64,000 nt of DNA from Lepas anatifera (lineage: Eukaryota; Arthropoda; Thecostraca; Lepadidae). Positions within the stretch are counted from its first letter, which is position 1, and every line of letters begins with the position of its first letter. Under the pieces are notes generated by a model. That model was given only the letters and a program-made list of their open reading frames with translations. It ran no database searches and had not been told where the DNA came from. Both the position numbers and the translations under genes were made by a program. Shown in pieces: positions 12,696 through 25,621 of this stretch. The stretch spans positions 695,001 through 759,000 of the forward strand of contig JAOTON010002129.1 in NCBI GenBank assembly GCA_034440635.1, written 5' to 3'.

Positions 12696-14265
12696 TTAGT
12701 GCCGGACCCCTCCCCAGTGCGGGAGATAAGCGCGTGTGGAAATCAATCGACGACTGGATGGGTAGATGTAATGTCTGGGGGCAGACTCGTGGCTGCTGTG
12801 CAAACAACGCGCTGAGAGACAGGCCACTCCTCCCCTCCCCCCTCCTCCCCACCCACAGGGCGGTTCTGGTCCAGCCCTGACGCCTTTCAGTCACGTGTAG
12901 GCAGAGCTGCAGAATTGCACCTTTTCCGGGTGTACGAGTACACCTGAAATTCAAAAGCGCCGACCTGAAAGATGAGAAAAATGTTGTATCTAGCGCAAAA
13001 TGAGCAGCAAAGTGAGGTAAACAGGAATGTACGAAGGTTATCAGTTCCGAAGTTGAGCTCTGCCCGTCCTGTCCCCGTCCCCCTTCCCGTCTCCGAAATA
13101 TCAGCCGGTGGTTCCGAAAAATCACCCCGAAACTTTCACCATCCCACACCCTTGCGTGTGTGTACACAAGTTCAGAAACCCGTAGATTCCGGTTCAATAA
13201 CATGTTTATTGGTTGGAATATATAGCATATCAGAGTATCTGAGGCCGTCCCTAAATAACCTTAGGCGTATTTTATTTTGTACCCTCCTCTCCTCCAGTTA
13301 ACGCTTTTGAGCGCCCCGTGTATAACGTTTGGCATCGCTGTGGCTGACTCCTTACCCCTAACCTGCCCCGTGTATAACGTTTGACATCGCTGTGGCCGAC
13401 TCCTTCACCCCATAACCGCACTAGGAAGGCGTTATCTGGTTACTATTCTCTTATTGTTTACTGGTGTCATTGAAATAGAGATGCATTTACAAGGCTGGCT
13501 GTTGTTCGGGGCTCGACCTGACTATTTGACGACTGGGTGTGCTGATGACGTCGGCTCATAGTAACGCTGAAAATTCTCTTGTTTGAAGCAGGATTTGATT
13601 TATCCCCGGATGTTCGGGATGAAGGAATTTCCCTGGAATCACTTCCGCGTGACTTTGTAAACCAATTTCGCAAATGAAAAGATCACACACTTAACAATTT
13701 AACATCTTTGCACACTGGAAAAGCTTGTTAAGCGGGCTATGTGTAAGAGCAACATATTTTCTTTGGGCATGTTTGCCTCTTGGGGAACACGTGCTGTGGA
13801 CGCCAGAATCGTCGCCACTGACGGAGAGGCAAGGGGTTCAGTGAATTTTCAAACTCGTGATGACAGAGCATGTTTCCTTCTAGAAGCAGAAAAACGCGGA
13901 ATTGGGCTCCCTTACACCTTGTATACACACTAGTAACATGGCTTTGCCTTTTCCTCCAATTTGGCTCAAATCGGTAATGTTTCGATAAAAGTGGGGGCCA
14001 TGGTCCCTTACTGGGGCCCCTCCAGCCCCCCCGCGTATCCGACGGGTGTGGTGGACGCTTTGCTGCCAGTGACTTGCAAATATTATCAATGCAATAATAA
14101 GAATAGGTTGCCTGGAAAGACTGCAGGAAACAGTCAAGTGACAATTTCCAAGTAGGAGTAGTGACATCATCCCCCCCGAAAAGCCACAGGAGACAGAAGC
14201 CCAGCAGCTTCTTCCCGAGAAGTGACGTGCATGACTGGAGACCTCACCTCCAGACGGTCCTTGCA
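12696..14265. other. Non-coding stretch with a 52-bp duplication
   Basis: No coding exon is seen. It contains a 52-bp direct duplication at 13315-13420 (TATAACGTTTGGCATCGCTG at 13321 recurring at 13373). Confidence 0.55.
13315..13420. repeat. 52-bp direct tandem duplication
   Basis: Two near-identical copies of CCCCGTGTATAACGTTTGRC continuing through GACTCCTT. Confidence 0.93.
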
Positions 14266-14525
14266 GGTTCATACACGGATCCAGAAGTGCTTTCCTCGCC
14301 CCCGATCGACATTCGGGGGCCCCTGAAAGGTCGACGGCACCCCCTGAAATGTCTCCTACCCTTCCCCGGAATGCGAATATCGCCGTTCCCGCGATAGGAT
14401 TTGGCGCCCATCTGATGGGTTTTGGCGCTCAAAAGTGACGACCTCTGGTCCGGATGGTTCCCCTGACCATGCCTCTGCCTCCAACTCCCTCCTCCCCCCG
14501 ATCGGAAATTCTGGATCCGGCTATG
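14266..14525. mobile_element. M-type element (GGATCCAG ends, CCCCCTGAAA blocks)
   Basis: ACACGGATCCAGAAG at the left and TTCTGGATCCGGC at the right form short inverted ends. The inside holds repeated GCCCCCTGAAA-type blocks and GGCGCTCAAAAGTGACG. The same arrangement recurs near 20815, 27310 and 56750. It has no coding capacity. Confidence 0.6.
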
Positions 14526-17439
14526 CGATGGGCAAGCTCCGATGTCAGTAATACCAAGTCCTCATGAGACTGGAAATCGGAACAGGGGTTCAGAACGCTC
14601 CCAAGCCCTCCGAGCTCCCCATCCATGCCTATACACATCATTGAAACGTTTCGCTGTACACGGTGGCGTATGAGGCGGACATTTGAGCGCGCCGGCCTGA
14701 CCGCTGGGCCGGCCGGCCGGTTGGTGGCGGGTGTGCACGTGGGCCGCTCCGGCCGAGGGTCGGGGCAGACGCGCCGCCACACTCCCAGCCAGCCGGCGGC
14801 GTCTATTCTCGGCGTACACACGCTCACAGCGCCTCGGCGGATCGATGCCCAGCCAAGGTCGCGGCGGCGGCGGGCGGCCGCCGCGTCTGCCGCCGATGGT
14901 GGCCGCCCGCCGCTGCACACCGGGCAGCGGGCCGCGCTCGGCATGGCTGGCCACGCCGGCTCCCAAATTGTGCGGCGATGGTTGGTTGTCTTAGAGTCGT
15001 GTGGCTGTGTAGGTGTCCTCTGACGATGTTGGTGTTATTGTTGCTGCCCGGGTCGGGCGATGCGGCTGTTGAAGATGAATGAGGAGATGGTTAGGGGCGC
15101 GACGAGGGTGTCTGATCTGTACATGCCTGGGTCTGGTGTCCTGACTGTCAACGGTTGGTCTGTGTCGGCTGGGTCAGCTTGGGCGAACCCTGACTCCTGG
15201 ACCGTTCTTCCTTCGCCTTAGTGCGGCATGGTTGGAATGCTGCACCTCTTAATATCGTTGCAGCAGCAACTATTGCGAGCGCTGCAATAGGGCAGCTTCG
15301 AATGGTCAGAGGCTGACTGACTTTACAAGCTGCAGAGACTGCGGCACCGCCACTGTCCTCCAACGCTGAACTGCATCGCGGCTCCAACGCGAGAGTTGAG
15401 ACGGCTGCAGCCGGGCCTGTGATCGGCACCGCGCCGGTCGGAGCCCGGGTGTTTTGTTGACACCTCTCTCGGCCCCCGCCATCGGCAGCGGCGCCGGACA
15501 TCGACCCCGCACCACCAAGGCCGCCCCATCTGACCCGACCCCATTCACACCACTTCAAGCGACACTTTCAGGCAAATGCTGCCCGCGGGGATCAGGGCCA
15601 CGTGCTGGGTATCCCGTAACATCTGAGAAGCTGGATTCACCGCTGGTGTCGGTACGCCAGCTCCAACCATGTCTATCTTTGAAGAAAGAGTTGTAGCTTA
15701 CCGAACGGTGAGGAAACGCCCAGCGGCGCCGGTGCCGGCGGGTACAGACGCCTGTCATTGAGGTGAGGGGGCGGTCAAGGTGTGGGCGGCGGGGGCCTAG
15801 CGATCGACCGGCGGCGCAGCCGGGCGAGTCAGGCGGTAGTCAGCTGATGGTCGGCCGGAACTAGCCACCCCCGCCGCCGGCGGGCACACACGCCCACCGC
15901 GCGGCGCCGGCCCATCCCTGCCTGAGCCGCCGCACTGTGCCCTGCTGCAGGTAACGGGGCCTCCCGGGCTGGTCTGCACAGATTTCCGCCCGTGTCGTGG
16001 ATTGTTGGAAGGAAGGAGCCACACGGAAGGGCCACCGGGTTTATTGGGGATCGATATTTGAAGGCGTACCAGTAACTAACAGTAAAGTTGAAAACACCTC
16101 TGGGATACTTATATATGGTGTGACCTCTTTGACCTTCTGATTGTTCTGTTTGATTTTGTGTAATACCCTTTTTACTCTGGGCAGTTTGCTGGTGGGTACC
16201 AAACCAAAGGTGTTTTCCATAAGCATCGCCACCGAAAAAAGTGGGGGACAGTCAAACTTCAACCTGATGCTGACAAAAACTTTCCACGATAGGACCAAAA
16301 ACTGTTCAAATTTGGGCTCCTCGTTGCCTTCCGCAGCGGCTGGTTATGAAAATTTCAGGTTTTCTCCCATTTTGACACAGATCAGGAATTTTTTGGCCAA
16401 AAAGTAGGGGGCAGGCCCCCCGTGATCCCCCCTTTTCCGACGCCTATGGTGTGTTCCCTTAAGTTTTTCATGAAATCGTGAACAAACACAACGCTTTCTA
16501 TTGTATGCGAATCTGGGGTAGTACCCAATGAAAGATGAACGTTATTCCAAGGAAGTTTTTATTTGTGTATTGCTTACAAACACTTCTTTTTCGGAGGTGG
16601 AGCACCTGCGTGCCAAGCGGTAAGTCCCCAGAACTCCAGCCCCGCCGGGCACGCGGCGGGGATGTCCCAACTAGTTTCCAGTTTCGAGGAGGGGAGCAAC
16701 CTGCCGAGCAGGGAAAATGTATACGTAGACTTGGAATCCTTCAGAAATGGATATATGCTTAAAAGCGGAAGGGGCAGGATTGTTTGGGACAACATTTCTG
16801 CCAAAATCGTGACATGCACTGATTTTTTAAAAGAAAATTGGTCGCTTTGGGTTCCAAGTTTGGGATTTTTAGGCCCGTCGCCTGCGAAAGAGGGGCGCCG
16901 CCGCCGTGCCCCCACGCCCTGGGCTTCCCGAATCAGGTCTGATCTTTTACCATACATCTAACTAAAAAGGCTAGTAATTGGCGACGTTGCATCGCGTGTA
17001 TTTGTTTATGTTCCGTAAAGCCCATCATGATTGGAAGGAGTGTTTGAAGGCTGCCGAAGTAGCCGGTGTTGCAGTCTCAGGCGGGCCACTGTCACCCTGT
17101 GTCCGTGGCCTGACGTTCGTTAGCGGACTGGGTCGGGCTTCACTGAGAAGCCGTTGGTAATGACCCGACTGGAAGCTCGGCTCAAGTCCAGGCGTCAGCG
17201 CCGGCGCCTGCTGAGTGCACGTGTCAATTAGGCGCCGGCCAATCATCAACTCTCCCCGCTCTCCAACCGCAGCGTCTGGATGTCTGCGCCAAACGCCGTC
17301 AAGGCGCTGGGACTGTTCCCTCCCCCTCCCCACACTGGAGGAGGTGGGAACAGGGCTGCCAGCTTTTACTGGAAAGATCCGGAAGGACTAGAAGAGCTTA
17401 ACTATTTTTAAATGACGTTTTAACTAGTCAGTTTTCAAG
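14526..17439. other. Non-coding, with two CpG-rich GC blocks
   Basis: GC/CpG-rich blocks lie at about 14630-14990 and 15410-16020. They could be CpG-island-like regulatory DNA, possibly related to upstream G-alpha-s promoters, but no exon or motif proves this. The segment 16190-16440 resembles a degenerate dispersed repeat. Confidence 0.45.
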
Positions 17440-17449
17440 GTATATACTG

Positions 17450-17525
17450 GCCTGTCTCCTAGATTCCGGGATATAAAATGCACTTGGATTATATATTCGG
17501 GCACAGCCCTTCGTCAGAAACAGGT
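17450..17525 (-). ncRNA. Hammerhead-ribozyme-like motif
   Basis: Read on the minus strand: CTGACGA (17517-17511, fits core CUGANGA), then a GGGC/GCCC hairpin, then GAA (17498-17496). Next comes an AU-rich stem-loop (17495-17471) and a C at 17470, the expected cleavage position. The order core-stem II-GAA-stem III-C is that of a type I hammerhead. Two reservations apply: one extra A between the core and stem II, and stem I pairing looks weak. Similar motifs are known in Penelope-like retroelements. It could simply be a dead repeat end. Confidence 0.45.
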
Positions 17526-17567
17526 TTGCCAAATATCGAATTGTCAGTCATAGTGTAGCCAGCCCAC

Positions 17568-17640
17568 GAATTGAAGGGCTGTGCTCGAATATATAATGAA
17601 GTGTATTTTATATCCAGGACTCGGGGAGACAGGCCATTAC
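17568..17640 (+). repeat. Inverted partner of the hammerhead-like motif, core broken
   Basis: The + strand repeats the same block in opposite orientation: GGGCTGTGCTCGAA, the AU stem-loop, then ATATCCAGGACTCGG and GGAGACAGGCC. The CUGANGA core is lost (AATTGA). Together with 17450-17525 it forms ~65-bp inverted arms around a ~50-bp centre. Confidence 0.75.
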
Positions 17641-20320
17641 ATACGTGGGCAATTTAAAATCATGATCCTCGCCTCAGCACTCCAAAATCTATCAATGTTT
17701 GAAGTTTAGTTTTCAGTGAACACGCAACAGCAGTTGCGTGTTCAGAACAACAAAGAGTTGTTTTTGTTAGACTATTCTGTGTTTAGCCACCGTGTGTTCT
17801 GTCTTAATTTTTAAATTGTAAAATAAATTGTGAGTCACATTGTTTTACTACACCTTTGAAACGTGAGGAAAGGGCTATGGTTTTGTTCTGAGCGATTCAA
17901 ATCGGAAACAAAATTTGGTTTCTGAATTACCATACTTGAGCTGTCCTTGAATAGTCATTTTTGGAATTTAGACAAATTGACCTATTCATCCCTTTAAAGA
18001 GGTCCTTGCAATGAAAATCCGTGCGCGCAGTGGGGTTTGCATCACGCCAGGCTCCCAAAATCACCCTAACCACGTAACCGCCCGGGGGAGGACAGAGTTG
18101 GCAGGAGGTGTATTCTCACCCTTTCCCACCGTGAACAACTTTCCCGTCTCGGACAGATGCTCGGTCAAGCGGTTCATCGGCATGCTTAGCACATGCTTAT
18201 CTCAGTCCAAATCTCATTCTGATTGTGCCGCATTCCCTTTAACTGTTGGTCCAGTCAGAGAAATTCCAGCCTCAATGTTTAGAAATATCTGTAATACTCT
18301 CAAATGTATGTAGGCAAGTTGTGGAAACCCTGGCCAGAGGGAGCTCCCAGCAGTCGGCAGGTTGAAACGTCCCGACTCTCCTGCCGTCGTGCTGAACTCC
18401 ATTCCAAGGCCAAGGGTCGGACGTGGCCCGTTTCCGGTGGGGGTGGGCGTGGGGGGAGTGCCGGTCACATTCCCTTCCATATCGGTCGGTGGTGCATACC
18501 TGATGCGGACCGTCGGACGCCGGGTTGCCGAGTGCACCCGGTGCTACCAGCAGAGCTGCCCGGCCGGCAGTCGCGTCCCCCCTGGGCGGTAGCTGCTGGT
18601 TCAGAGCGGCCCAGACAGTCGCCACTCCCTGCCGACGTGGCCCGCTTCCGTTTGCTGTCCGTCTACGGAGAATGTGCCGACTGAGCTGAAGGCTCGGCGC
18701 TGTGGATCGGCGAGGTCTGCATACTGGGCGGGGTCGTCTCCAGGCGCTTTGTTCGGTGGTGGTTATCGTGCGTGGTTATCGTGCTGGGCGTCTGTGAGGA
18801 CTGCAGGTCCCGGGTGTGTGACTGGTCGTTAGGGTAGGACGACTGTGTGTAATTTTAAAACTGATTCCAGGTCCTGGAGATGGGTACAACACGCCTCAAA
18901 ATAACAAAAAATGTAGTGTTTTTAAGGGAATTGAAGGAAATCGGAGGGTCCGGGAGGAAGTGTCCTTTTGTCCCTTGATTTTCCTTTTTGATTTGATATA
19001 CATACATTAATGGCATGTTCTACTTCGAAACACACCACCAGACGCACTAATTGCACATCGCTTCAGAGGTAGCCAGGCTCCAGCATGTCCATGGCCATGA
19101 TGTCCACCCCTCCCGGTTGCTGGGGCGCCCCTCTCTCCGCTCCCCCTCCGAACCATGCATGCGAACTCTATATGCCAGCCCCGGCCCAATGCGCAATGCA
19201 CGTCAGAACGCCGGAGGGGATCAGCATAATACATTTTGGAGCCATCTCGTCCCCTCTACCCTTCACGCCCGAGAACCTAACCTATTCCAAGCTTATCGGC
19301 AAATCAACCGTCAGTGTGTCGCTATATTGTTTGTTTGCCTTCAAAAATTCATATTGCAGGTGCTCCATATCATCCAAGAAAAGGTGTCTCTCTCCGCCTT
19401 AACTCGGTCAGCTGTTTATTTTGTGTTGCAGTACATACTTCCGTCAACTGAGGCGACCTTTCTCTGGCCGTAGCTCAGTATTTACGCCTAGATTTTTGGA
19501 GTTCTGAAGGTTCTTAGGATTTACAACTCAGGTTTGTATTTTGATTAGAATTGAAATTGCTTACCGAAGGTATTGATTGAAAGCATGTATTTTTTTACTT
19601 TATTTTTAGGTTTAATTTCATCAACTTATGACGTCAAGGAGACGTATTTTTGCACCACGCGCCGGCTCAGAATGCCCTGGGGTTCTCGCCTCGCGGCAGT
19701 AGGCCATTGTGGCGGCGCGGGGGGGAATGTCACGGCTCAGCATCTGTCCATTCAGGGAGTGGGGTGTTTATCTTAAATGCCATTGAGTCATTATCAGCGT
19801 CGGGGACACTGAGCTGAAATGCTGCACTTGAATAGAACTTGACATGACTTTGTGTTGTGCTATTTCTAGACAGCGTTTTGCAAAGCTGTAATGCATATGT
19901 TTTTATATATTTTATTTCTCTTCTGACAGTTTTATTCTCGGATGGTGGGAATCCAGGGGACATTAAAATATTGCTCTTGGAAAACAAACTAAAGCAAAGA
20001 ATATTGCTAAATCATAATGAGACGATCCTGGTACAAGTACTGGGTCCGTCAGCAGAGATGGATCTAGGCGAAACGTTTGGAGGGGCAATACTGAATATAA
20101 TCGTTAAAAAGTCTTATGTCTTGGGGAAAATCGGCAAAAGTTTGTTAAAATTCGGATCCTTGGGGAGGGGCTCTGGCGGGATCCCCCAGATCCGCCCTGC
20201 CTGCTTGAAATGGCAAAAATACCAACTAGTTTGGTGGCAATGGGCCTTGCATTAATGCTCAAGGTGTCGCGATAGGAAAACTTTAAATAGGGCAGCCAGG
20301 CCATCGCCATTCAAAACTTG
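17641..20320. other. Non-coding; partial K-type remnant at about 17990-18238
   Basis: Sequence ending GCCGCATTCCCT before TTAA (18239-18242) is the terminal part of a K-type element in reverse orientation (shared with 32640-32952 and 63370-63574). Elsewhere no gene is seen. 18350-18720 is GC-rich. Confidence 0.5.
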
Positions 20321-20321
20321 A

Positions 20322-21187
20322 AGGGAATGTGACACATTCATAATGGAATTTGAACTGAGTTAGCCATGGAATAAAGCATTCCAAGTAACCACTTGATCGA
20401 TATTTTACTTCTCCTTGCATTTATCGTTATCGGAGAAAGAAAACAATTGACACCCTGGCGACCCCGTCCTCCCCGTGTGGTCACGTGATATTTAGTGACC
20501 ATGGCAATATGACGTCATGCTCACGCTCCGCGGAGCGGACAGGGCAAGCCTACCTCAATCTTCTTAAAATATATATGCTAAACGGGACATAGCTGCTGGC
20601 GGTTGCAAATGCGTATAACTTGCATCAATGGGTAGATTTAGTTGTGAAATATATATTCATATATCAAAGGCATAACCAAAATATACAAGGTGTCACTTTG
20701 GGCCTTTATAATAGCATGTTTTAGCTAAAACTTTTCATTTAAGTATTTATTTGTGGCGTAAATGAGCATGAAATAAGGTGGCATGTAGCGTTTCCAAACC
20801 ATGATGTCATCATAGGCGGATCCAGGGTGCTAAGGGGGGGACACCTGCCATCGATCAACCCTCGGCGCCCCCTGAAATGGTCGTGACACTCCATGGAAAG
20901 TTGATGGCGCCCCCTGATAGGCCAATGTAGCCCCCTGAAAAGTCGCTTCGCACCCATTGCGCCCACCTGCATAGACTTTGCCGCCCAAAAGTGACCCCCC
21001 CCTGGTCTGCATGGTGCGTGACACCTATATGGAGACTTCTTACCACTGGCCAATAAAGACTGAATGATACGAAAGATGGGGCTTATCATCCATTTTTCAG
21101 CAGAAATAAGGCCAAGTTCAGTGTGTTCAACGCAAACGTCCCTAAAACCACTCCTGACTTAAATAGTACCCTAGTGTCACGTTCTCT
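20322..21187 (+). mobile_element. K-type element with an M-type element inserted
   Basis: It starts AGGGAATGTGACAC after TTGA (a decayed TTAA) and ends GTGTCACGTTCTCT before TTGA, giving matching inverted ends. The interior AACCACTTGATCGATATTTT and TTTTCAGCAGAAATAAGGCC are shared with other copies. The block at about 20815-21030 (GGCGGATCCAGGG plus GCGCCCCCTGAAA repeats) is an M-type insertion. Confidence 0.65.
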
Positions 21188-21529
21188 TTGAAGAAAGGGG
21201 TGTGAAGCGGCGATTTTGGCGCTGCACATGACGCTGATGCCCGTCGGTCCCGGTCACGGAGGCCCGGACTCAGCTCGCCCTCGTGACCTTTACGGCTCAA
21301 ACCGACCTACAAGGAACGAATCAATGCTGGGGTCGCAGCACGCAAACACTCACAATTCACATGGATTGAAATATTCAATGCTACAGTACAGATAGCCGCG
21401 ACAAAACGCAGAGGAAGTAGGGTTAGTGCCGATTGAATTTAGTGGGCATCACCTATTCAACCAGCAAATATACAAACAAATGGCATCCTAGTTGTAGGTA
21501 TGGGTGGCTTACCCGGTTTGCTCGGTCCG
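21188..21529. other. Non-coding stretch
   Basis: Nothing recognised. Confidence 0.5.
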
Positions 21530-21775
21530 TGGCATGTTCTGAAGATGGTTGCGAGTGTTCCGCAGATGGTTTGCGGGTGTTCTGCAGATGGTTGCGGCTG
21601 TTGTGTGAGAGGATTAGGATATTATTTTCTGTTTTCTGCAAATAATTGCGGGTGTACTGTCGATAGTTGTGGGTGTGCTTTTGCAGAGGTTTGCGAGTGT
21701 TCTGCAGATGGTTGCGGGTGCTGTGCAGATGGTTGCGGGTTTTGTGCAGATAACTGTTGGCTCGAACCTTCCCAG
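21530..21775. repeat. ~21-24 bp minisatellite
   Basis: Degenerate units around TGCAGATGGTTGCGGGTGTT, about 10 copies. The clearest are at 21535-21600 and 21685-21760. Confidence 0.85.
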
Positions 21776-22269
21776 AGCTAGGATTTGGTGTCAAAGACAA
21801 GTTTCTTCTACTTTCTCTTCGTCGTTGTATAATTCCGCCGGCTATGCGTCGTTAATGCTCAAGTAAAAAAATGTGTCGGTTACCCAGGACTGACACGCCT
21901 TCATACAACCAGATTGGCATCAACGGCACATGAGGTCAACAATCGCTTAATTCGCGGAATCTGCACTGAAGATGAATGGGCTCTCTACGATAAAAATTCA
22001 GGAAGTGAATGCCCACTCTGCGCTCCCCTGCAACATTGTACATTATTAAACCGTTGTATTCTATATTTGATTAGTCGTGAGGAAGGTACCGCTTTATTCA
22101 GATATCTGAACTATGACCGTATTTAGAAATTACAGTCAGGCCTGGGCATTACCATGTCCTGGCACATCGATGAGAAGCTGTTAGGTTGCGGATCGGTAGC
22201 GCTGGTACTGTGGCAACTCTGCGTTTCAGAGCTCACAGTCTGTCGATTTGTTGTTGATATGCATCCTCG

Positions 22270-22545
22270 TAGATAAGAATGGAAAGGGCTCGTCATCTCT
22301 GTACCATTGCAAGAATGCGAGGAGCTCGTCATCTCTGTACCAGTGTAAGAATGCGAGGAGCTCGTCATCTCTGCACCAGTGCTAGAATGCGAGGAGCTCG
22401 TCATCTCTGCACCAGCGCAAGAATGCGAGGAGCTCGTCATCTCTGCACCAGTGCAAGAATGGGATGAACTCGTCATCTCTGCACCAGTGGAAGAATGGGA
22501 GGAACTCGTCATCCGAGTACCAGTGCAAGAATGCGAGGAGCTATC
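22270..22545. repeat. 36-bp minisatellite (~7 copies)
   Basis: The unit is GCGAGGAGCTCGTCATCTCT followed by GCACCAGTGCAAGAAT, with base variants. It is open in frame on both strands because 36 is a multiple of three, but it looks non-coding. Confidence 0.93.
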
Positions 22546-25500
22546 CTAGTTCCAGTGCAAAACCGGGCATCTCTGATGACTGTTATTTGGTAATGTGTCC
22601 TTGTATTTATCCCAAGGGAAAAATATGTGCAAACCATTTCCAATATCGATTGAAAGTGTCGGATCACGCCTGCTACTGAAGCTGACAAGCACAGGATGTG
22701 ACTTGGCTTGCAGAAAAATGGGAAGTGCAGACTCGGTTCAACCCTGCTGGGTACAAATCTTGTGTCCTTCTCTCTTCATCGCTCTTGCCATGGCGGCGAC
22801 TTCTGCGGAATTTGAAAATATTACACGCAAAGGTGAATGGTGAGCAGAAGTGATGGGAGAGCGTGCCGTCGGGTGTGGCTGGGCCGTCACACCGGGCTCG
22901 TTATTCAACCAACCGGGCGTGGTTCTCGTCTGCGGTCGCCAGGCTCCCCATCAGAACGTCTCCCACTGCCTGCAGCTCTTGAGCTCGTCGGCCTGCTGCA
23001 CGTGGTTTGGTGGTTCTCATAGCATTCTGTGGACCTGGAGGTAATGCTCGGGCTGATCGAAGTATTCCGGTTGAGTATGTAGTGTGTCACTGAGTTGCCG
23101 TTTTTATTTTTCTGAAAGTTTTTTTCCGGATCGTCGTATGACCTCTGAAAATATGGTCACCATTGACCGTTCTCAGCGCTCGTCTCACAGTCTCGCCGGA
23201 GTTGTTAGTGTCATTCCCAATTTTAAAAACAGCTGAGTAAGTTTGACCCTGTAATTCATTTCATAATTGTTGGAAGCTGTTGGGAGATCGGTGGGAGGCC
23301 TGATGATGAATTGTCAAGATGCAACAGCTGGGAGAGTCGAAGGAACACCCGAGGGGAAACGGGGGGAGCAGCGAGCTACGAGCCAGTCGGGTCGGCTCCA
23401 GTGCCGCTGGGGCACTGGTTCAGCGGCGGCGGGGGCGGGGGCGGGGGCGGTTCACCGGCCGCCATCGACCGCTCAGGTGCCACCTCAGGTGGTGTCAGTA
23501 GCGCCGTCCGGAGTCCCGGCCGGGCTCTGCCGGCCGTCTCACCACCCCACGCAGCGCAGCAGCGGCGGCTCGGCGGCGCTGTGTGAGGAGTGACCCGGTC
23601 AGCGCCGCCCGGCTGCTGCTGTGAGTCGGCGCCGCCCGATCACAGCCCGCCCCGCACCCGATCGAAGCGACACCCTCAACCGGGCCGGCAGGCGCGCTCC
23701 CACCCTCTGCCGGCGGTGGCTCGGCTGCTCTGCCGCGCCGGCCCGCCGCAGCTGCTCAGGCTCGGCTGAGATCGCCGCCGCTCTGTCGCTTCACGTACTC
23801 GGCACGGCACTCGTTTAGCGGTTTCGGTTATGTTAGGGGATCTTCTGACGTGTCCTTTCAGTAAGCTGCTTCTATCGTGAAGCGGTTCAGAAGCGGGGGC
23901 TTTGGTTAACGGGAGGAGAATACCATTGTAACTAGCCGCGCATGACTTCGATGGCACAGAGTTCACCTCAAAGCTGAAATTGTGGTTGATAGTGTTTGTT
24001 CAGTAGTTGAAAACCGTCGCCACGAAGGAGTGGCAACGCGGGTTACGAGATGGGCTGGCCTGTTCGAAAATGAGCCCGCTGTCGCGCGAATAAGATTATT
24101 TTCCTCACTTTTTACTAGCCTTTTTGGTGCGATATCGGTTTAAGAGCACGCGTTAACTATTCATTGATTTTGATTTTTGGTTAGAATCCCTTGTTTGTTC
24201 CCACTGGCGAGCTAGGTGATTTCCGTTTACACATCCTTCCCCCACCCGGTTCTTTCGTTTTTCTATCAAGCTTTAATGGCCACTCCGGTAACACCCACAA
24301 AGCAATGGCGCAGTCAGAGCTTCAGCATAGGGGGCACAACATCCTCGATGGCCATGCCATGGCAGAAAAATCACACTTTTAAGGGAACAAAAAAAAACGG
24401 AAATTCTAAACTGAGCATTAAGGGATGGGGTGCGACAATTTAGTTGAAATCGAAAAAAATGTGTTTTGACGAAAATCTGGAAAGATATATCAAAAGTGGC
24501 CAAAACGTGTCTTACCCGTCGCAGATTTAAGGATTCAGCTGACCCGTGGAGGCAGTTAATTTTCAATAAACTTGAAACAAATCAGCGGAGCCTATGGTGT
24601 ATGCCACTTCGTGCGAGCTTAGACAAACTACGTTCAAAAATTGCATTTGTGCCTACGCCTTATTGTGCAGCAGGCTTCAGATGGCCATGAGGGACACTCA
24701 GTTACTATACAGGGAGTCCCAGCTGCCTTCAGACATTCTGACCTGTCGTGCTTATTCAGAGAATTCAGGTTGTCTGTAGGTAGCACACGATTGGTTCTGA
24801 AGGAACAACGGCAGTCTAGGTTTTCCTAGGTCAACACAGAACCACCGTAGCAAAAATTGGAGCTTTCTCCAGACCAGGTGTCCCGGCCCATTGCCCCAGA
24901 TCAGATGACCTTTAAACCGTCCAAAGACCCTGTCGGATGAAAAAGTGCCCCGAATGACCGCAAAGGGCATACCATTGTCAGGGTGGGGACCGCAGTTTCC
25001 ACCAGATTCCAACACCCATTCACGGACTATGGCTGGTGTCCCAGCGGACTGAAAATATGTCACGTTTGTCACAGAGGGAGCCGCTTCTGCCTCTACGGTA
25101 GGTGTCTTTTCAATGGTACAAAGGTAGATATGCAGTTGGGCACTGGTGGGGCACCAGGCCACATTGCGTTCTACCAACGCCCCTTCATTTAACCCACCAC
25201 TCCATTCATATGGTTTCATCGGCGTAAGGTGCTTTCGGCCGAAAGCAAATTCACAACAGGCATACCAACAAGTGGCAAAAGGTCACTTTGACCTATTTTC
25301 TCCTCTTGTACCCAGCGGCTTTGCTGGTTCAATTTTTGGCGACGAGTGAGGCCTGGCTGGCCGCGGATCAAGTGCCTGAACTCTTCCCTCTGGCTTTCAA
25401 ACGCGGCAGAATGCTCAGCTGACCATTAAGAGTACAAAATTGCTACGGAGGGGTTCCAATGGCCACATGTGAACCGTTGGCTTCCAGTCTGAGCGGCGTG

Positions 25501-25621
25501 GGGCACCCTGGACCGAGGGGCGCATGTCTAATGGAAGCACACCATTCAGCGATTGAAGGGCAGTTTGGCCCGATGAGGGCACTTGCTCCCTGTGCCTCCT
25601 CGCCCCACGGATGCGCCCCTG
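22546..25621. other. Non-coding, with a CpG-rich block at about 23370-23820
   Basis: No recognised coding segment. The CpG-rich block could be a regulatory island. A 155-codon frame on the minus strand (24752-25219) has no recognisable domain. Confidence 0.45.

Noticed and set aside
24752..25219. 155-codon minus-strand frame
   Set aside because: No recognisable domain, and no conserved splice sites. Could be chance or a decayed repeat.
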